Origin: Diospyros lotus
Taxonomy: Eukaryota; Streptophyta; Magnoliopsida; Ericales; Ebenaceae
Assembly: GCF_014633365.1 (NCBI RefSeq)
Contig: NC_068339.1
Location: forward strand, 12,361,925-12,425,924
Reading direction: 5' to 3'
DNA: 64,000 nt
The notes under the pieces are model-generated. The model worked only from the letters and a program-made list of their open reading frames with translations, had not been told where the DNA came from and did no database searches. The position numbers and the translations under genes are program-made. This document shows, one piece after another, positions 1 to 15,200 of the stretch. The first letter of the stretch is position 1. Every line of letters starts with the position of its first letter.

Positions 1-226
1 ATGGTACCAGTATTTTCTTAATATTTCTACATAAAATTTCTCTTCTAAGTAGACATAAAACTGAACTTCTGATTTTAAAAGAGATGGTGCTGACAAGGGT
101 TTTGAAGTTCATTAAAGGTGAAAGCCAGATGCTACTCAAGTCAAGAAGCTGACAGCCCAATCACCATTCAAAATTTTTATCCCCAATGTCAGATGAAAGC
201 ATAATTATAATTTAATTAAAGCTTAC

Positions 227-3200
227 CTTAACAGCCGATTCATTGCCAAGCTCCTTTAGATCCTCAAATTTCATAACCTGATATCATGAACTCCAAGTAA
301 GCATTTTCTAACTGTTGCATGAAAGTGTCAAAAAGAAGAGATGACCCCTACAACACTTTTCAGTTAAGTAGAAGGAACTCATTTCAGAACAATACCATCC
401 GTTATGAGGTTGGTTGCTGCTTCTAAATGACAACTGGAGCAGTAAAATAATCAAAAGAACATTTGAGAAAATATTACAGCAAGCATTCACTTTTACAAAA
501 TATTAATAAAGATAATAATAATGATAATGATAAAAATATTAATGTTTTGATTTTGTTGCAGGAAAAGTTACGTAGATCCCACATAAACCCATCGGGGAAG
601 ATACCAGAAACAGATAATATATCTAGATGTTACCAGTCAGGTCTAACAGAGAAACAACAGAAAGAAAAGAAGAACCAAAGCCACAGATAACTAACTGCCA
701 ATGGAAGTTTTTATTTTATTTTATTTTTTGATACTTAGCTGCAAATGCAACTTCTTAGTGTCATTAAAAAAAAAATAACAAAGACAGTAACAATAGGTAA
801 AGTATAGGAATTCAGAGGAAAAAGTTTGTTTTCAGGAATTACCTCAGCACAAATGAATCCTCGTTCAAAATCAGAATGAATAGTTCCTGCAGCCTGAGGA
901 GCCTTCGTCTGCCTTCTAATTTGCCAACATTTCACCTGCAACAAAAGGTCAATTGATTTGTTTGTCTGCCTTCTAATTGTAAAGGTACACATCAAAGACG
1001 TATTTGCAATGCAATACATAATCCCAAACCAAAAACAGTGTTTTAGTTAGCATGTCGAATTTTTTAAGCCTGAAGAATAAGTCATTCAAGATGAATAAAG
1101 GATAAGCATTTTCATGCCATTCCCATTTATTCACATAGGCGGAGTAACTCCGCCTGGGGATGTTATCCACTGCCGGTCCCAAGCCCGGATAAAGGAGGAG
1201 GGTTATGTTAGGTAGTCGACAACCAACGTAAAACTTAGTCGGATCCAAAACATGAACTCTACACAAATTATAAAAAATCGTTGGGGCGTGGGCGTAACCC
1301 TTCATAGCGACACACTACACTGCCCGCGTGTAGTGTCAAGTAAACTAGGGCTGCTGCATCGGCGCCTAGATATAGTGACAAATGAGCAAGGGTCCCCGCA
1401 TTTGCTTAGACGGATGTGGGTAAATAAGGTAGTCCAAAATCAAAATCAAAATCAAAATAAAAAACAAAATCAAATTCAAAGTCAAGACCAAAAACAAAAT
1501 CATAGATTAAAGATTGCGTCATGGAACATAGGAATATTAACAGGTAAAACTATGGAAGTGGTAGATGTGATGATTAGGAGAAAGATTAATATTATGTGCC
1601 TTCAAGAGACGAGATGGGTAAGGAAAAAAGCAAAAACTTTATCAGAAACTGGATATAAAATATAGTACACAGGAAATGATAGAGCGAAAAATGGAGTGGG
1701 GATTATTATAGAAAAGCTTAGTAGATGAGATAGTGGATATAAAGAGAATAGGGAATAGGATTATTATGATGAAGGTTAGTCTAGGAAGAAGACTATGAAT
1801 ATCTTTAGTACATATGCACCACAAACGGGGTTAGGCGAGGAGATAAAAGCAAAATTCTGGGAGAACCTAGAGGGACTTATACAAATGATACAAAGAGGAA
1901 ATAAACTGATTACAGGAGGTGACTTAAATGGGCACGTGGGTAGAGACAAAAACGGCCATAGAGAAGTACATAGAGGGTATGCATTCGGGAAAATTAATAA
2001 TGAGGGTAAGTCTATTCTAGATTTTGTTATGGCATATGAGCTCATCATAACCAATGTTAGGTTCAAAAAACGGGACAAACACTTAATCACATATAAAAAT
2101 GTTGCATCAAGCACCCAAATAGATTACTTCCTCATGAGACAAGAGGATCGGTTATGTTGTAGAGATTATAAGGTGATACCGGGAGAGTGTTTGACTACTC
2201 AACATAGACTTCTAGTACTTGACGTCCAAGTAAGAAATTGGAAGAGAAAAAATCACATAAAGCAAAATCCAAAAATCAGGTGGTGGGATTTAAAATGGGA
2301 GAAACAACTAATCTTCAAAGAAAAATTAAGGGGTAGAAGGGAATGGAATGGAGAAGGACAGACAAACCAAATGTGAAGAGAAATGACTAATGCCCTGAGA
2401 AGCACGGCAAATGTAGTCCTTCGAGAGACAAATGGTAGAGCCCCTAACCTTAAGGAGTCTTAGTGGTGGAATGAAGAGATATAATTGAAAATTAAAAATA
2501 AGAAAACTTGCTATAAGGTTGAATATCAGTGCAACAATGAAGAAAATCAAAAAAATTATATAGAAGCAAAAAAGGTAACAAAAAGAGCTGTTAGTGAAGC
2601 AAGGTCAAAAGCATATGAGAATCTATATAAACGACTTGATACAAAGATAGAGAAAGATATATATATAAATTAGCTAAAGCAAGAGAAAGAAAAACAAGGG
2701 ATTTAAATCAAGTGAAATGCATAAAAGATGAAAATCAAAATGTATTAGTGAATGAGGGAACGATTAAGGAGAGATGGAATGAATATTTCACAAAATTATT
2801 CAATGATGGTCATGACACAAGAGTTAGGTTAGGACATCTTAGTAACTCTGAAAGGAACGTGAGCTATATATTTTATCGACGCATAAGTTCAAATGAAATA
2901 AGGCAAGTATTAAAAAAGATGAAAAATCATAAGGCGGTGGGACCGGATAATATACCAATAGAAGCATGAAAATGCATGGGAGAAGAGGGCATTTCCTGGC
3001 TAACGAAATTATTTAACGCGATCCCTAAATCAAAAAAAATGCCAGATGAGTGGAGGAAGAAGAGTACTTTGGTTCCTATATACAAGAACAAAGGAGATGT
3101 TCAAAACTGTGAAAATTACAAAGGAATTAAGTTAATGAGTCATACCATGAAACTCTGGGAGAGGGTAATAGAGCAGAAGCTCAGAAAAGAAACATAGGTC

Positions 3201-6200
3201 TTGGAAAATCAATTTGGTTTCATGTTTGGTAGGTTAATAATGGAAGCTATATTCCTATTAAGGTGCCTATAAGAAAGGTATCGGGATCATCAGAAGGACC
3301 TACATATGGTGTTTATAGATCTAGAAAAGACCTATGATAGGGTCTCCCTAGAGAAGTATTATGGAGGGTTTTAGAGAAGAAATGAGTCCGAATAGCCTAT
3401 ATACAAGCCCTTAAGGACATGTATCACGGTACAGAGACAAATGTCAGAACATGCGAAAGGGATACTAAATCGTTTAAAATTATAATAGGACTGCATCAAG
3501 GTTCTGCACTAAATCCATACTTATTTGTTCTAGTACTGGATGAACTCACTAAAGATATTCAAATAGAGGTGCCATGGTTTATGCTATTTGCAGACGACAT
3601 AGTGTTGGTGGATGAAACAAAAGGAGTGAACACTAAGCTTGAGTTGTGGAAAAACAAGTTAGAATCTAAGGGATTTAAATTAAGTAGAAAGAAAACAGAA
3701 TATATGGAATGTAAATTTAGTAAGAATGCAAGAGTAGAAGATGTTATAATAAAATTGGAAGACCAAATCTTACAAAGAAAAGACCATTTTCGATATTTGG
3801 GATCAGTGATTCAAAAAGATGGAAAAATTCATGAGGATGTCACACATAGAATTAAGGCAGGTTTGCTAAAATGGAAAAATACATTAGGGGTGTTATGTGA
3901 TGGTAAAATCCCATTTAAACTAAAAGAAAAATTCTATAGGATAGCTATAAGACCAGCCTTGTTGTATGGCTCAGAATGTTGGGCAGTCAAATACCAGCAT
4001 GAGCAAAAGACGAGCGTAGCGGAGATGAGAATGTTAAGATGGATGTGCGGCCATACAAGAAAAGATAAAATTAGAAATGAAGTTATTTGTAATAAGGTAG
4101 GAGTAATGCCAATCAAGGAGAAGATGAGAGAGACTAGACTAAGATGGTTTGGTCATGTGAGAAGGAGACCAAGAGATGCTCCTATGAGAAGAGTTGATAA
4201 AATGGAACAATTAGTTAAAAAAAAAAGATAAGAGGCAAACCCAAGAAGACTTTGGGAGAGATATTAAAGTTTGATATGAAGTGTATGGACCTAAATGAAG
4301 AAATGACAAAAGACAGAAATACATAGAAGTCTAGAATTCATGTAGCCGACCCCACATAATGGGATAAAGGCTAGAGATGTTCCCATTCATTCACATGAAG
4401 GATGAGGATAGAAACAGTGGTACGGTCGCTCCTTTGTGACTAGAAGGTCAATGGAAAGGTTGCATACAAAACAACCCACACTCGACCAAGTAAAAAGTCT
4501 CATGCATTGAGGGTACCCTTCTCCTATTCATGCACATTACTTCACTTTCAAGATATAGGGATTTAGAAAAAAACAATACCATTTAATTTTTTTTTTCCCA
4601 AAATATTACTAACCCTAAACTATTTCCCAAAATACCACTCTTTAACTTCCACTAGATATGAGCCAGGCAAAAACAGTAGATTCAACTAACAGTTCTTTAC
4701 TATTTTAAAAAATAACTGCTGGTCGAACTAGATGTTCTTTCAAAGAAAGTGATGGTTTATCCAATGGTTTTGTGCTGACGTGGAAGATTTTTTGGAAAAT
4801 ACTTTGGTGTTAGTAGTTTTTTGAAAATTATTTTAATAATATTATTCTTAAAATACAAATCACAAAACAGGGGCATGAAGTCAAAAGCCAAAATATTCTA
4901 ACAAATACAACAAAATAAATGTTATAAATCAAGCAAATAACAGAAAGAAAAATGAAGGCCAAGAAAAAACCCCTAAAAAAATTTCAGTAAGCACTCTTGC
5001 TCTTCCACAACCTTAGATGTTGAATTATCAGAAGACAAGGAAGCCAGTACAGTTAGCCTTGCAATTGCTACCAAAAATATTAATAAACTTGGTCTCCTCA
5101 GACAGAACTTCAATTGATTTTTTTTTTTTTCAAATAAATAGGGTTCTAATTAAAAAGCAAGGGCAAGGCTACATGCAAATACAACCCTCCCCCAACCTCT
5201 GCAAAGCGGAGAGCTTAGTGCATTGGGGACACCCTTTAAATATGGTTTAAAAAAATCCCAATTTTGGTGTAATATCATTCTAATTGATCATATTGATCTT
5301 TGGGCTTATTAGTAACCAAATTAACCATTTCAAACCTACAAACATAAGATCACAATGAACCCATTATTTCACACAAAAAATATTAAAAAGATAAAGGCAA
5401 ACTTCTGAAGCTTTTAAAACATATTGAGCATCATAAACAGAACGATGAACAAGAACAAATTCTGTGTCAAACCAGTACCAATTTCTCCAACTGAACAACA
5501 CATCCCACCAACTGAATAAAACATAGAGCTCAAAATAACATCTCCTAAGACCAGTTGATGTTAATTTTTGGTCCAAATATATGATCAACAAAGATTTCTA
5601 GTAGAGACACGCTCAATGGGAATGATCAGAACCACAAGAAGGTAATCAGAAACTCCTGGGGACACCAAAAAAGTGCTCAAACTTATCCCCTAGCCAAAAA
5701 AAAAAATTATAATAAAATCTAAAAAATAATTATAAAGAAATAAAATAAAAGAAAATTTGAAAGAAGAAAAAAATCAATGCTCAGATATGATAAAAAAACA
5801 AACGGATCACTAAGCACCTCTTGAGTGCCCTTGCAGTTCGAGGGAGGGGGCTTGGAGATGGCCTTCACAATGTTTAAACTCTTCACTTGTTCACTTATTG
5901 GAGGGATCACAGACATTCATAAATGAGCCACTGATTCTGAAACTGCATACCAAGAGATCTCTTTCTCTCTGGGCTGGGGGGAGGGGGTTTAAAATACTTT
6001 GGGGAAAAAATGGCCCAAACAAATAAGACAAGGAAATAGCCCCAGCAGGACCAGGCAAAGCATTTAATCCAAGTCCAAGCAATGCTTGTAAAAAAATTAA
6101 CAAGAATATACAAAGCCTAGAAAAAAAAAAAAAAAAAAAGAAGACAACATAACAATATTATAAAATGAAACTGGAACTTTTATGGAAAATTAGTACCTCA

Positions 6201-9200
6201 TCAGGGCCAGCTGTGAAAAAGTATATGAGGTTGATAGCAGAGAATCCTGTCTTTATGATCTTTGGAAGTGCACTGCAGGAAAGTCAATCCAAGCTAGTTC
6301 AGACAGTTGTAATTACAGAAGGCTTTCATTCCACAATTCATAATTTTAGACTCTTTTATGTAACTAGATTAAAAAACATTTTTAAGAAACTAATTTTGGA
6401 AAAAAGCACAAGTTGACACCAAGATAACAAGCAAACTGGCATTAAAAAAAAAAAAAAACTGATTGTACAATGATATTGAAGATGGCCAATGACCAAGGCA
6501 AAATTACTTAGTTTTTCATTCTGTTTGCACATCCATACTTATAAAGGAATTTATGGTTTTCCAAATATAAAAAGAAAAAGAACATCTCAATACTCCTCTT
6601 TGTAAAACAAGGGCAAGGCTACGAACAAAAATGATTTCCTCCCTACCAGAGCTAAGTCAGAAGCCTTGTGCATTAGGGATGCTTTTTTTGAATTCCAACT
6701 ATAAGACAGATGTTTTACTTCTTTATTATTTTTTTTTAAATAAATAACTGTATGGTAGTAGCCAATTCCATATAGTGGGATTAAGGTTTGATATGTTATT
6801 TTTAATAACAATATGATAAGAGTAATATTATAATGATTGTAATAATAAGAGCAATTAAAGGTTATAAGGTTGATTGGAAATGATATGCTAAAAGCATCAT
6901 TGAGTTTTATGCACAGCAGAGAGTGAATTCCGCACATACAGCCAGCTTAAAGCTTTGCATTGATCAGAAATACATACAGGCAACATGATTTGAAACACTG
7001 ATGGCATTTTCTCTTTGCCATTTAAACCATTTTCAAGGAAGAAAAAAATGCAAAAAGACACCGTTTTCAGAACTACATGGTGCAGTTATGAGCATGTTTC
7101 AAATCATATAGCAGAATAGCAATATAAAAGACTATATCATCATTTGGTGAGAGACACTTAGCTTTGATATTAAACATATGGGCCTTACAATGAAAATCTA
7201 AAATTCATGAAGCCGACCCCACATAGTGGGGCAATGTCTTGGTATGTTGTTATCATCATAGGTGACTTATGAATATTAAAGAAGCATAAAAGATAACAAT
7301 AAAGAAGCTCATATTATTTTCAAAAGATTGTGGAATGAAGACTGCCAGCAGTAGATGTTGAACTAAGAAAAATGATACCATAATGGCACAATGCTATTTT
7401 ATACAATGAACATATGCATTTCCACCATCATTTTAAGAATTTTTTCATGTTATCTAAGGCACAATCTTGTAGAATATTGTTATTGATTAAAATTGCAGAA
7501 ACTCCACAATATGTCAACCAATCAGAAGGCCTCATTTGTTAAGGAGTTTCCAAAGTTTGAACTGACCTTTGCACCTTGTTCTCCTCACAGTATTTTGCAG
7601 CCTCATCTTCTGGCATATCAGCAAGATTTTTCTCTAACACACAGCTGAAAGGGATAATTAATTCACCCCCATGCTCCTGCACCCTAGAAGATATAAACCA
7701 TAATGACTCTTTAATTCAAGAAATCCATAAAAAGGAATACCAGAATTAAAAAATAAAACAAATAGGTTCACTTGCAATAATAAAAGAGACAGTAAAAGTT
7801 AATTAAGTGGCAATATCATGAACTTATAGAAGTCCATTATGGTCGGATGCAATTAAATAGGGAAAGGCTCCTCTAGACAAAACAATAGCCAGGTGAAGGT
7901 ATGATGACTAGATAACTGACTTGGGAACCACATATAAGGTGTTTAGGGTACTTGAAGGCATTGAGACAATCCCAAGAGGGACTCCATTACATCAAAAAAA
8001 ATATGTGAAGCTACAGTCCATGTCTATCTCACAGGAAACCAAGATTTATACTGCTCAGACACAAAGATCGTAATAGTCCCTATTCTGTAAAAGGCAGAAA
8101 GAGCCTTCTCCATTTTGTTTCAGTTGTATTGATCACTGAAGTTTTTTTTATGTATTAGTAGTAAAAAAAAAGATTACAGAGTACGGAATGTGGATGCCGT
8201 ATTGACACATTAAAGGAATAGCATATGCAAAGCTCTCTCATCAAATAATTACAAAATAACAGTAAATTTTCAACTACATTATCCATTTGACAGTTCAAAT
8301 CAAAGCCTTAAGACAATACTTCACATGAATTGAACTCAAGAGACACCATCAAAAGCCATATACTGCATCAAGTGGAGAGCAATCATCAGAAATGCACGAA
8401 GAAGTAATTATATTTCTGAGTAAACATAACAAACCATATAACCAACTGGCAAAGAACAAAATTCTGCAAGCATAGATATTTAACTGGCAAAGACATGCAT
8501 GAAAATTTAGAGAAGTAAATACAATTCCAATACAATAATCTTACCCAGTATTGTTACTATCGCACAATACATGATATGTATGTACACTCTGGTTCAATAC
8601 TCATCCCACCAAAACAAACCAAAGAGAGAATCAGATTTTTCTTTGGATTGCAGCCTGAATCACATGTATTGTACAATACGAGACATTCCAGGTGAACCAC
8701 ACAATTAAGGCAATTCAGAAAATGACAAGAGCAGTGGAGTTCTGCCGATGGGATACAAGAGACCCAGTCAGATCTGTGCAACCCAAATGTGAAACAACTC
8801 AGTTTTCTTCAATTTTTCTTCTTGTTTTTTTCCTTAACCTGATGCGATTAGCCTTATTTGGCTTTTAGGGTTAAAAAAATATTTTGAGTTGAGGATTACC
8901 ATAGATATGTAATTGCTTTGTTTTTGTTGGTCTTGCAGAGATGAGATTACATTCAATCCAATCCAAAAGGACGAATCCTTCTGCAATTTCTTCTGGTGTA
9001 TATTTTTCTATTGTTTTTCCCTTCCTTTTCTTTTTCTTGTAGGTATGCTTCAATCTTCTCAAAGCTTTGTCCTTTCTATTTGCTTGATGATACTTAAACT
9101 TCATATACATTTTTTATGTTTGAATAGGACCCATATCAATCATTCCCTTACTTCATCAATATTATACACACGAAGCCATTCAGGTCAAATTTAGGTCAAA

Positions 9201-12200
9201 AACTAAAAAAATATGCAACATAAAAACAGTCTTGCTTTCTACCTAGCTGTGTACTCTCTCTCCAAGAAAGCTTACGACAAAGATATAAATTTAGTAATCT
9301 TTTATATAAGTTTAAGACACATGAAAGACTTAGGATTAATTTTGAAATCCTTGGTAGCTTATTTAGTGACATACATGATACCAATATGGTTAAGCTTGGG
9401 TTAATATTACTATTTTGAGTATTTTCTTCATGGTATAGGTATAAACATCTTCTAGATCAAATTTTTTAACCTACTCATCGCATTCTTATCATATATTACG
9501 ATACAATATTATTCACCATTTGGAAATTAGGCTGTCCAATTCATGATAAATATCTCCTTTGACAACTATGATCTTACCCAACCACATTCCTGAACAAGGT
9601 CCAAATATGCTCCCCCGCCCCCGGGGGGAAAAAAAAGAAAAAGAAAAAAAGCACATGCAAGCTGAGCATAGAAAACATGCTCCAAGTAATAGGTTGCCCA
9701 ATATTCTACCAAGTTAGCCAAACACTTCATTAAAAAATATTGACGTAGCAAATAAGTATGTGAGGAAAAGAATGCTGAAGAGAAGTAACACAAAGAGATT
9801 ATAAAACTTACCAAGCATGAATTTTGGGCAGAAACTTGTTCTTTTTTCTTTGATAATCTTTTTCATTCATGTTGACCTGCATATGCCATGGCACTGATAA
9901 AAATTCATAATAACACCAAATTCTATTTCTATGAAGAAAACAGAGTTTCATTTGAAAGAGAAAGTGAAGAGAGAGAGAGATATCAAAATTGCCAAAAACA
10001 CCAGAAATTTAAAACATCATCATTAGAACTACATGAGAGAAAATCGTAACCAAGTTTTGGAACATTAAATTTCCTTAAGGCCCAGACCATCTGATCCTTG
10101 GTAATCAGTATTCACCAACATGACAGGATAGGCATTTGCAATACAGAACAGATGTGAAGGCAAGCACATTATTATGGCTTTGAGCTCCATTTAAAACTGT
10201 AATAATCAGTAATGAGAGAACAGTGCATGACAAGCAGCAATTCGTACACTTTCCTTAGAAGAGTGTCTATCAAAGGCACATTACTAGAAGGAAATATGGA
10301 AGCAGAGCATCAGGAACTTATTCTATCATTAGTTAAGGCACTGCCTATTTGATTCTTCATTATAAAAATAAATGGGATTGAATTAGTGAACAAATATGAA
10401 TCAATTCAGTGGCTCCTTAAGCATAACACATTGAATGACATGCATCTAGTATTGCTGTCAGAACAGTGGCGCAGGAAAAAAGGGAAAACTCACAAACATG
10501 CGACGGAAACACTCAGTTCTTAGCTTCTACTGGAAACTCCATAGACAAAACAATTTTTCCTTGCAATGTAGTATTTATGCATTTAGGAGTCACATTGATA
10601 AAACCTTCAGAATTAAGTGCAAGAGGACTTACAACTGCCAGTCTAAAACCAGGGAAGAGAAAAAGATAGTCACTGCAGTGGCAATAATCCAGTGGTTTAT
10701 AGGAAAGTGGTTCAACAAAGGCAATTAGAGGAATAGTCACTGATTCAGCTCATTTGTGGATGTTGCTTGTGAGCTGGGAGCTGTAAACCATTCAAGCATA
10801 GCATATGCTTTAATTGATCCTCGTGGATTAAAATTTCTCCTAGATTATTACAATCCTCTCTTACTTTTCATACTTCTATTTCCATAGGCATGTTTTATGA
10901 ATTTATGATGTAAGCATTAGTGTTAGGTGTTTAGAAAGTAACTACCTACAATATAAATTAGAGACATCATTTCATTGTAGCGACTTAACAAATTCAGGTA
11001 ACTTACAAAATTTTCACCAAAGAACAGCATGAAACAAGGAAACACTAACAAATGTAAAAAAAGTGAGTATTAAATAATCAGTTTTCCAAAGGTCTTAACT
11101 TGTATTCCCCAATGTTTATACAGGGATTCTTTTCTGCAGCTTTAATGTATTTTATAACTAAGATGGCAAAATTTTTGATTTCATTCAGCTTCATTATTGA
11201 GATCCCAAAGCCACATACAGATAGCATATAAAACAAGTAAAAGGAAAAAGATAAAAATTGGTGACCAAAAAAAAATGGGTTATGCAAACCCCATCAAATA
11301 TATCGTGGATTTGGGTGCTCTAGCCAAAAATATCCTATTTCAGCTATAACTTTCACCACTACTAAGTTTAACCACAAGCAAGATGACCAATAACAAAAGT
11401 CAGTAGGGAAAATCTTCTTTCCATATCCACAGAGAACTTACCAAGTAAACAACAGGCTTGGCAGTGAGCAACTGAAAAGTATTCAGAATCTCAATATCAG
11501 CAGCTTTCCAGTCCCCTAGACGAATATCTTTTCCCTCCATAACCCATGTTTTGACCTGCGGAAATAAGCATCACAATCTGAACTCAACAAGGCTTCCCAA
11601 CTTGCCAGTGCCAGCTACACTATCCTGTTTCCCCCATTGATTACTACTATAAGAAAAATGTAACTTCCCCGATGGTGAAGCACATTGTTGTTCCATGCAT
11701 CAGATTGTGTAAAAGCCCAATCAAATGGCATACAAGATGGATGCTCACAGGCAACTGTGATTGAATTGCAAAACACACACACACAGAGGTGTGCAAATGG
11801 AATAACAAGGGTTAATTTACACATGATACAACCAAGAATCTAGCAGACAATTATCAAATTCAACCGCCGTGCATAAAAGCACCTGAGAAGACATTATGTT
11901 CAGCCGCCAATATAAATATATAAAAGAAATACAACTGTTTTTGGACTGAAACCTGATGTGTTATTGTACATGGGGTTTATTGTCTAATTCCTCTTGCAAC
12001 TACTTAAGTGGAAAAAAGAGGGCCAATAGCCTCCTCAGCCTTGACTATTCATCCTCCCCAGCAATAATGAGGACAAAAAAGAAACATATAACTTAAAAGA
12101 ATCTTAGATTGATAAATTGAAAAAGAAAAAGAATGATCACAGATAGGAGCAAATCATCCAAAACAAGTGGGCATACATACCCTTTGACACAATTCATGTT

Positions 12201-15200
12201 CTATCTTCAACTGCTTGTCATTGCTCCGCTTCATGCTCTTTTCCAGGTCCTCTATCTTCCTTTCTATGAATTCAACATCCTTAACTTGCACAAAATATAG
12301 AATCAGTCAAACTTGCTTCAGTGTATGGGCAATGCAATAACTTCAATATGTAAACAATAGAAAGAATATCAGCATCTCATCAACTTTTAGCAAACCAAAT
12401 GAAATAATATTCCATCTTTACTTCCTATTTCTTTTAATGGTCCCAACAAATATTTGGAGAGAATATCCATAATCCATGGCTAATTGATACCATTCATATT
12501 CACATATGATAAGAATATGTATAAAATAAAACTTAACATTCTCAGATTCCAAAATGCCAATGAGGGATCCCTCCCTCCTACACACAATCAAGCACATCAT
12601 TACCATCTCCAGCTATAGCATTCTTCTTCATCATCCATACATCAACTTCTCAACCAATTTCCACCACATTCTACTTTTCCCTAATCATCATGATCTACAC
12701 TAATTATCTTGCCTAAGCCCCTCTCCATGTGTCTTTTGAACTATCCAGAATCAATAACTTCTTCATTAGATGTTATTGTTGTGTAATTTTTCCTGCATAT
12801 AGATCAACAGAATTCTTTGTTAAAAGTTTGAAAAAAAAAATTAGAATTTTTTCCTGCATATATTTTATTTTGCATTACAAAAAAAAAAATTGATAATAGC
12901 CTAAGAACAACCATTAGGCTATCATCAATTTTTTTTATGATAGCCTAATGTTTTGTATTTTTTAAAACCATTTTTCTATACATTTTGATGGGCCTGCAAT
13001 CCTGCATGTGTATCATACAAAACACATGTACCTCACATCAAAATCAGATATTTATATGCTCTATACCATACTTGAGCTCATTCTCAAAATCAAATTTTTT
13101 TCTGCATGTTGTATTGCAGATATTCTTCTGGGTTTTGGATGACTTGCACATGCATGTTAATATAAAGGCTTTCAGATGTATATATTTTGGTCGCTTAAAA
13201 AAGAATCTATCAACTGATATGATTAGCTAAATTGCCACCATTACCAATAAGAAAGAAAAGCGCTTATTTTTAGTTGTATTATCACAATGGCGCCTCATTA
13301 GCAGACAATGTAACCAAAACTGAAATTTTCTACACGAAATATCAATATTGAAAGAAAAATACCTTGAGCCGTAACTCTTCAGAAATGACCTCTAGATCCC
13401 TCACAGGATCAACAGTGTCATCAACATGAATAATGTCTGGATCTTCAAATGCCCCTATAATACATAGTCCAAGTAAAATTCATTTAGGAACTTTATTTCT
13501 ACTAGACATAAATTTAGAGAGATGATATTTGAAAGTAATGATTGTTGAATTTTGAAGTTTGATGTCTAAATGAATTTCTAGAAATGGAAACTGACATGAA
13601 AAATGGGATAGGTGGTGTATAAATTATTCCAAGACCCAGATCATTTGAGCATTTAAAAGACATTGCAACAAATGAAAATTGAATAAGTAAAACTTCACAG
13701 GAATAATAAAATATTCCAAATCAAGTTCATTTGTGCTATATAAATCTGACAAAGTGACACCGGCATATAATAAGAAGCTGTTTCACTAATATGCACACAT
13801 ACAAGAAGGAAACAATAAACCATAAATAGTTCTAACCATCATGGTATGAATAAAGAAAAGAATATGTCATGTCCCTAGGGTTCATGACTGGTTTAAGATG
13901 TAATCAGAAGGAATTCGGAAGTTAGATCGGAAGAGATGGGAGGAAGTTAGGGAGAACAAAACAGTGAGGGAAAGAAAAGGGAAAGAAAGAGAGAGATTAG
14001 AGAAAAATTGGAGGGAGATTGAGAGAATGCAAGAGAGGGAAATAAGAGATTTCAATTCATCAATTCAAGCATATCCAATAAACTCCTAACAGCAACCTTA
14101 TATAGGCATCATTGACTTCTAACAGCCTAACCACTTGCTAACAATATATCCTAACAGTTATTATAAACCTATGACAAGATTACCTCCCTTTTATTATATT
14201 CCTATTACAACATTGACCCTCCTATACTCCTAGATACATGACAATTCCCTCCGCCTTAAAATGTTTCTTGTCCCCAAGAAACTTATTATCGTAGAGTTGC
14301 TCTTTCTTCATCCAATTCCAACCTTTTCTATTTGCTTCATTCGTCTTTCCTTCTTTCTCCTCTTAGGCCTCTTCTTCTTTGTTCTTAAGTTTGCAAGATC
14401 CATCCCAAACATAATTTGGCTTAGAGCTGCAATAGAAGCAACCCGATTGGCCTCAATGATTTCAAGTTCAAATCTGTGAGTGCTTGATGAAATAGGAGAC
14501 CCAAGCTGTCGAAGGTGCTTGTCCCTAAGCAAGTCCCTCACCTGAAAGAGATTTGAAAGAGGCAGAGGAAAGGTGGATTCAATCTTGAATGGATCATTAG
14601 CTGACTTAATTTCTACTTGAAGATGTGAATGTTGCTCAATAATCGTCTTCCTTTCAACATGACCACTCAAAATTGTCACTTCCGGCTGCTCCAATACTAA
14701 GAAATCCAGACCCTTAATGTCCTCATATGGAGGTTTTCCAACAAACAAACCATCTGCCCCTATCGGTAATTTAGCGACATCTTCTTTATGTTCCTCAGAA
14801 TATTCCCGAAGCTCACTCTCAACATTTTTATTCTCCCCTTCAGCAACACCTTCTTCTTTTTGCTCACCAGAATATTTCAGAAGCTTGCTCTCCACAGATT
14901 CCTTCTCCAATAATCTTCTGTTACAAAATTTCAATCCTGGCTTTTTTGAATCAATCATCTTTTGGTTAGAATTTTCAGAATGATCATCTGCAACATTCTT
15001 TCTCGGTTTGTCGAAGAATTCTGCTGGGAACTTGTAGTTATACTCCTTACTCAGCATCCTTGCAAACTCTTGAAGCTCTTCTCGTATTACACAGCCAAAT
15101 TCCTCACACATTTTGCTAACCCAAGGGTCTAATGTCCATTTCCGTGCCTCATGATTCAGCCCAAACTCTTCACGTTTTCTGTTGTATCCCGCTAAAAATG

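Larger units (their letters stand above)
1137..4380 (+). mobile_element. RTE-type LINE, nearly full length, decayed, in OLA1 intron
   Basis: A non-LTR retrotransposon lies in the intron between OLA1 exons at 6197-6272 and 843-935, opposite to the gene. It is bounded by a 16-bp target-site duplication, TCCCATTTATTCACAT at 1121-1136 and the same with one mismatch at 4381-4396. The 5' end has a short hairpin followed by GCCGGTCCCAAGCCCGG. The body encodes an endonuclease and a reverse transcriptase. The 3' end carries the tail ATTCATGTAGCCGACCCCAC, which recurs elsewhere in the window. Several stops and frameshifts interrupt the coding region, so it is not autonomous. Confidence 0.9.

Noticed and set aside
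1..226. Last exon of OLA1
   Set aside because: I looked for the remaining ~32 codons (TGS end, KYRQEGKTYVV-like) in 1-226 on the minus strand and did not find them; the exon must lie outside the window.
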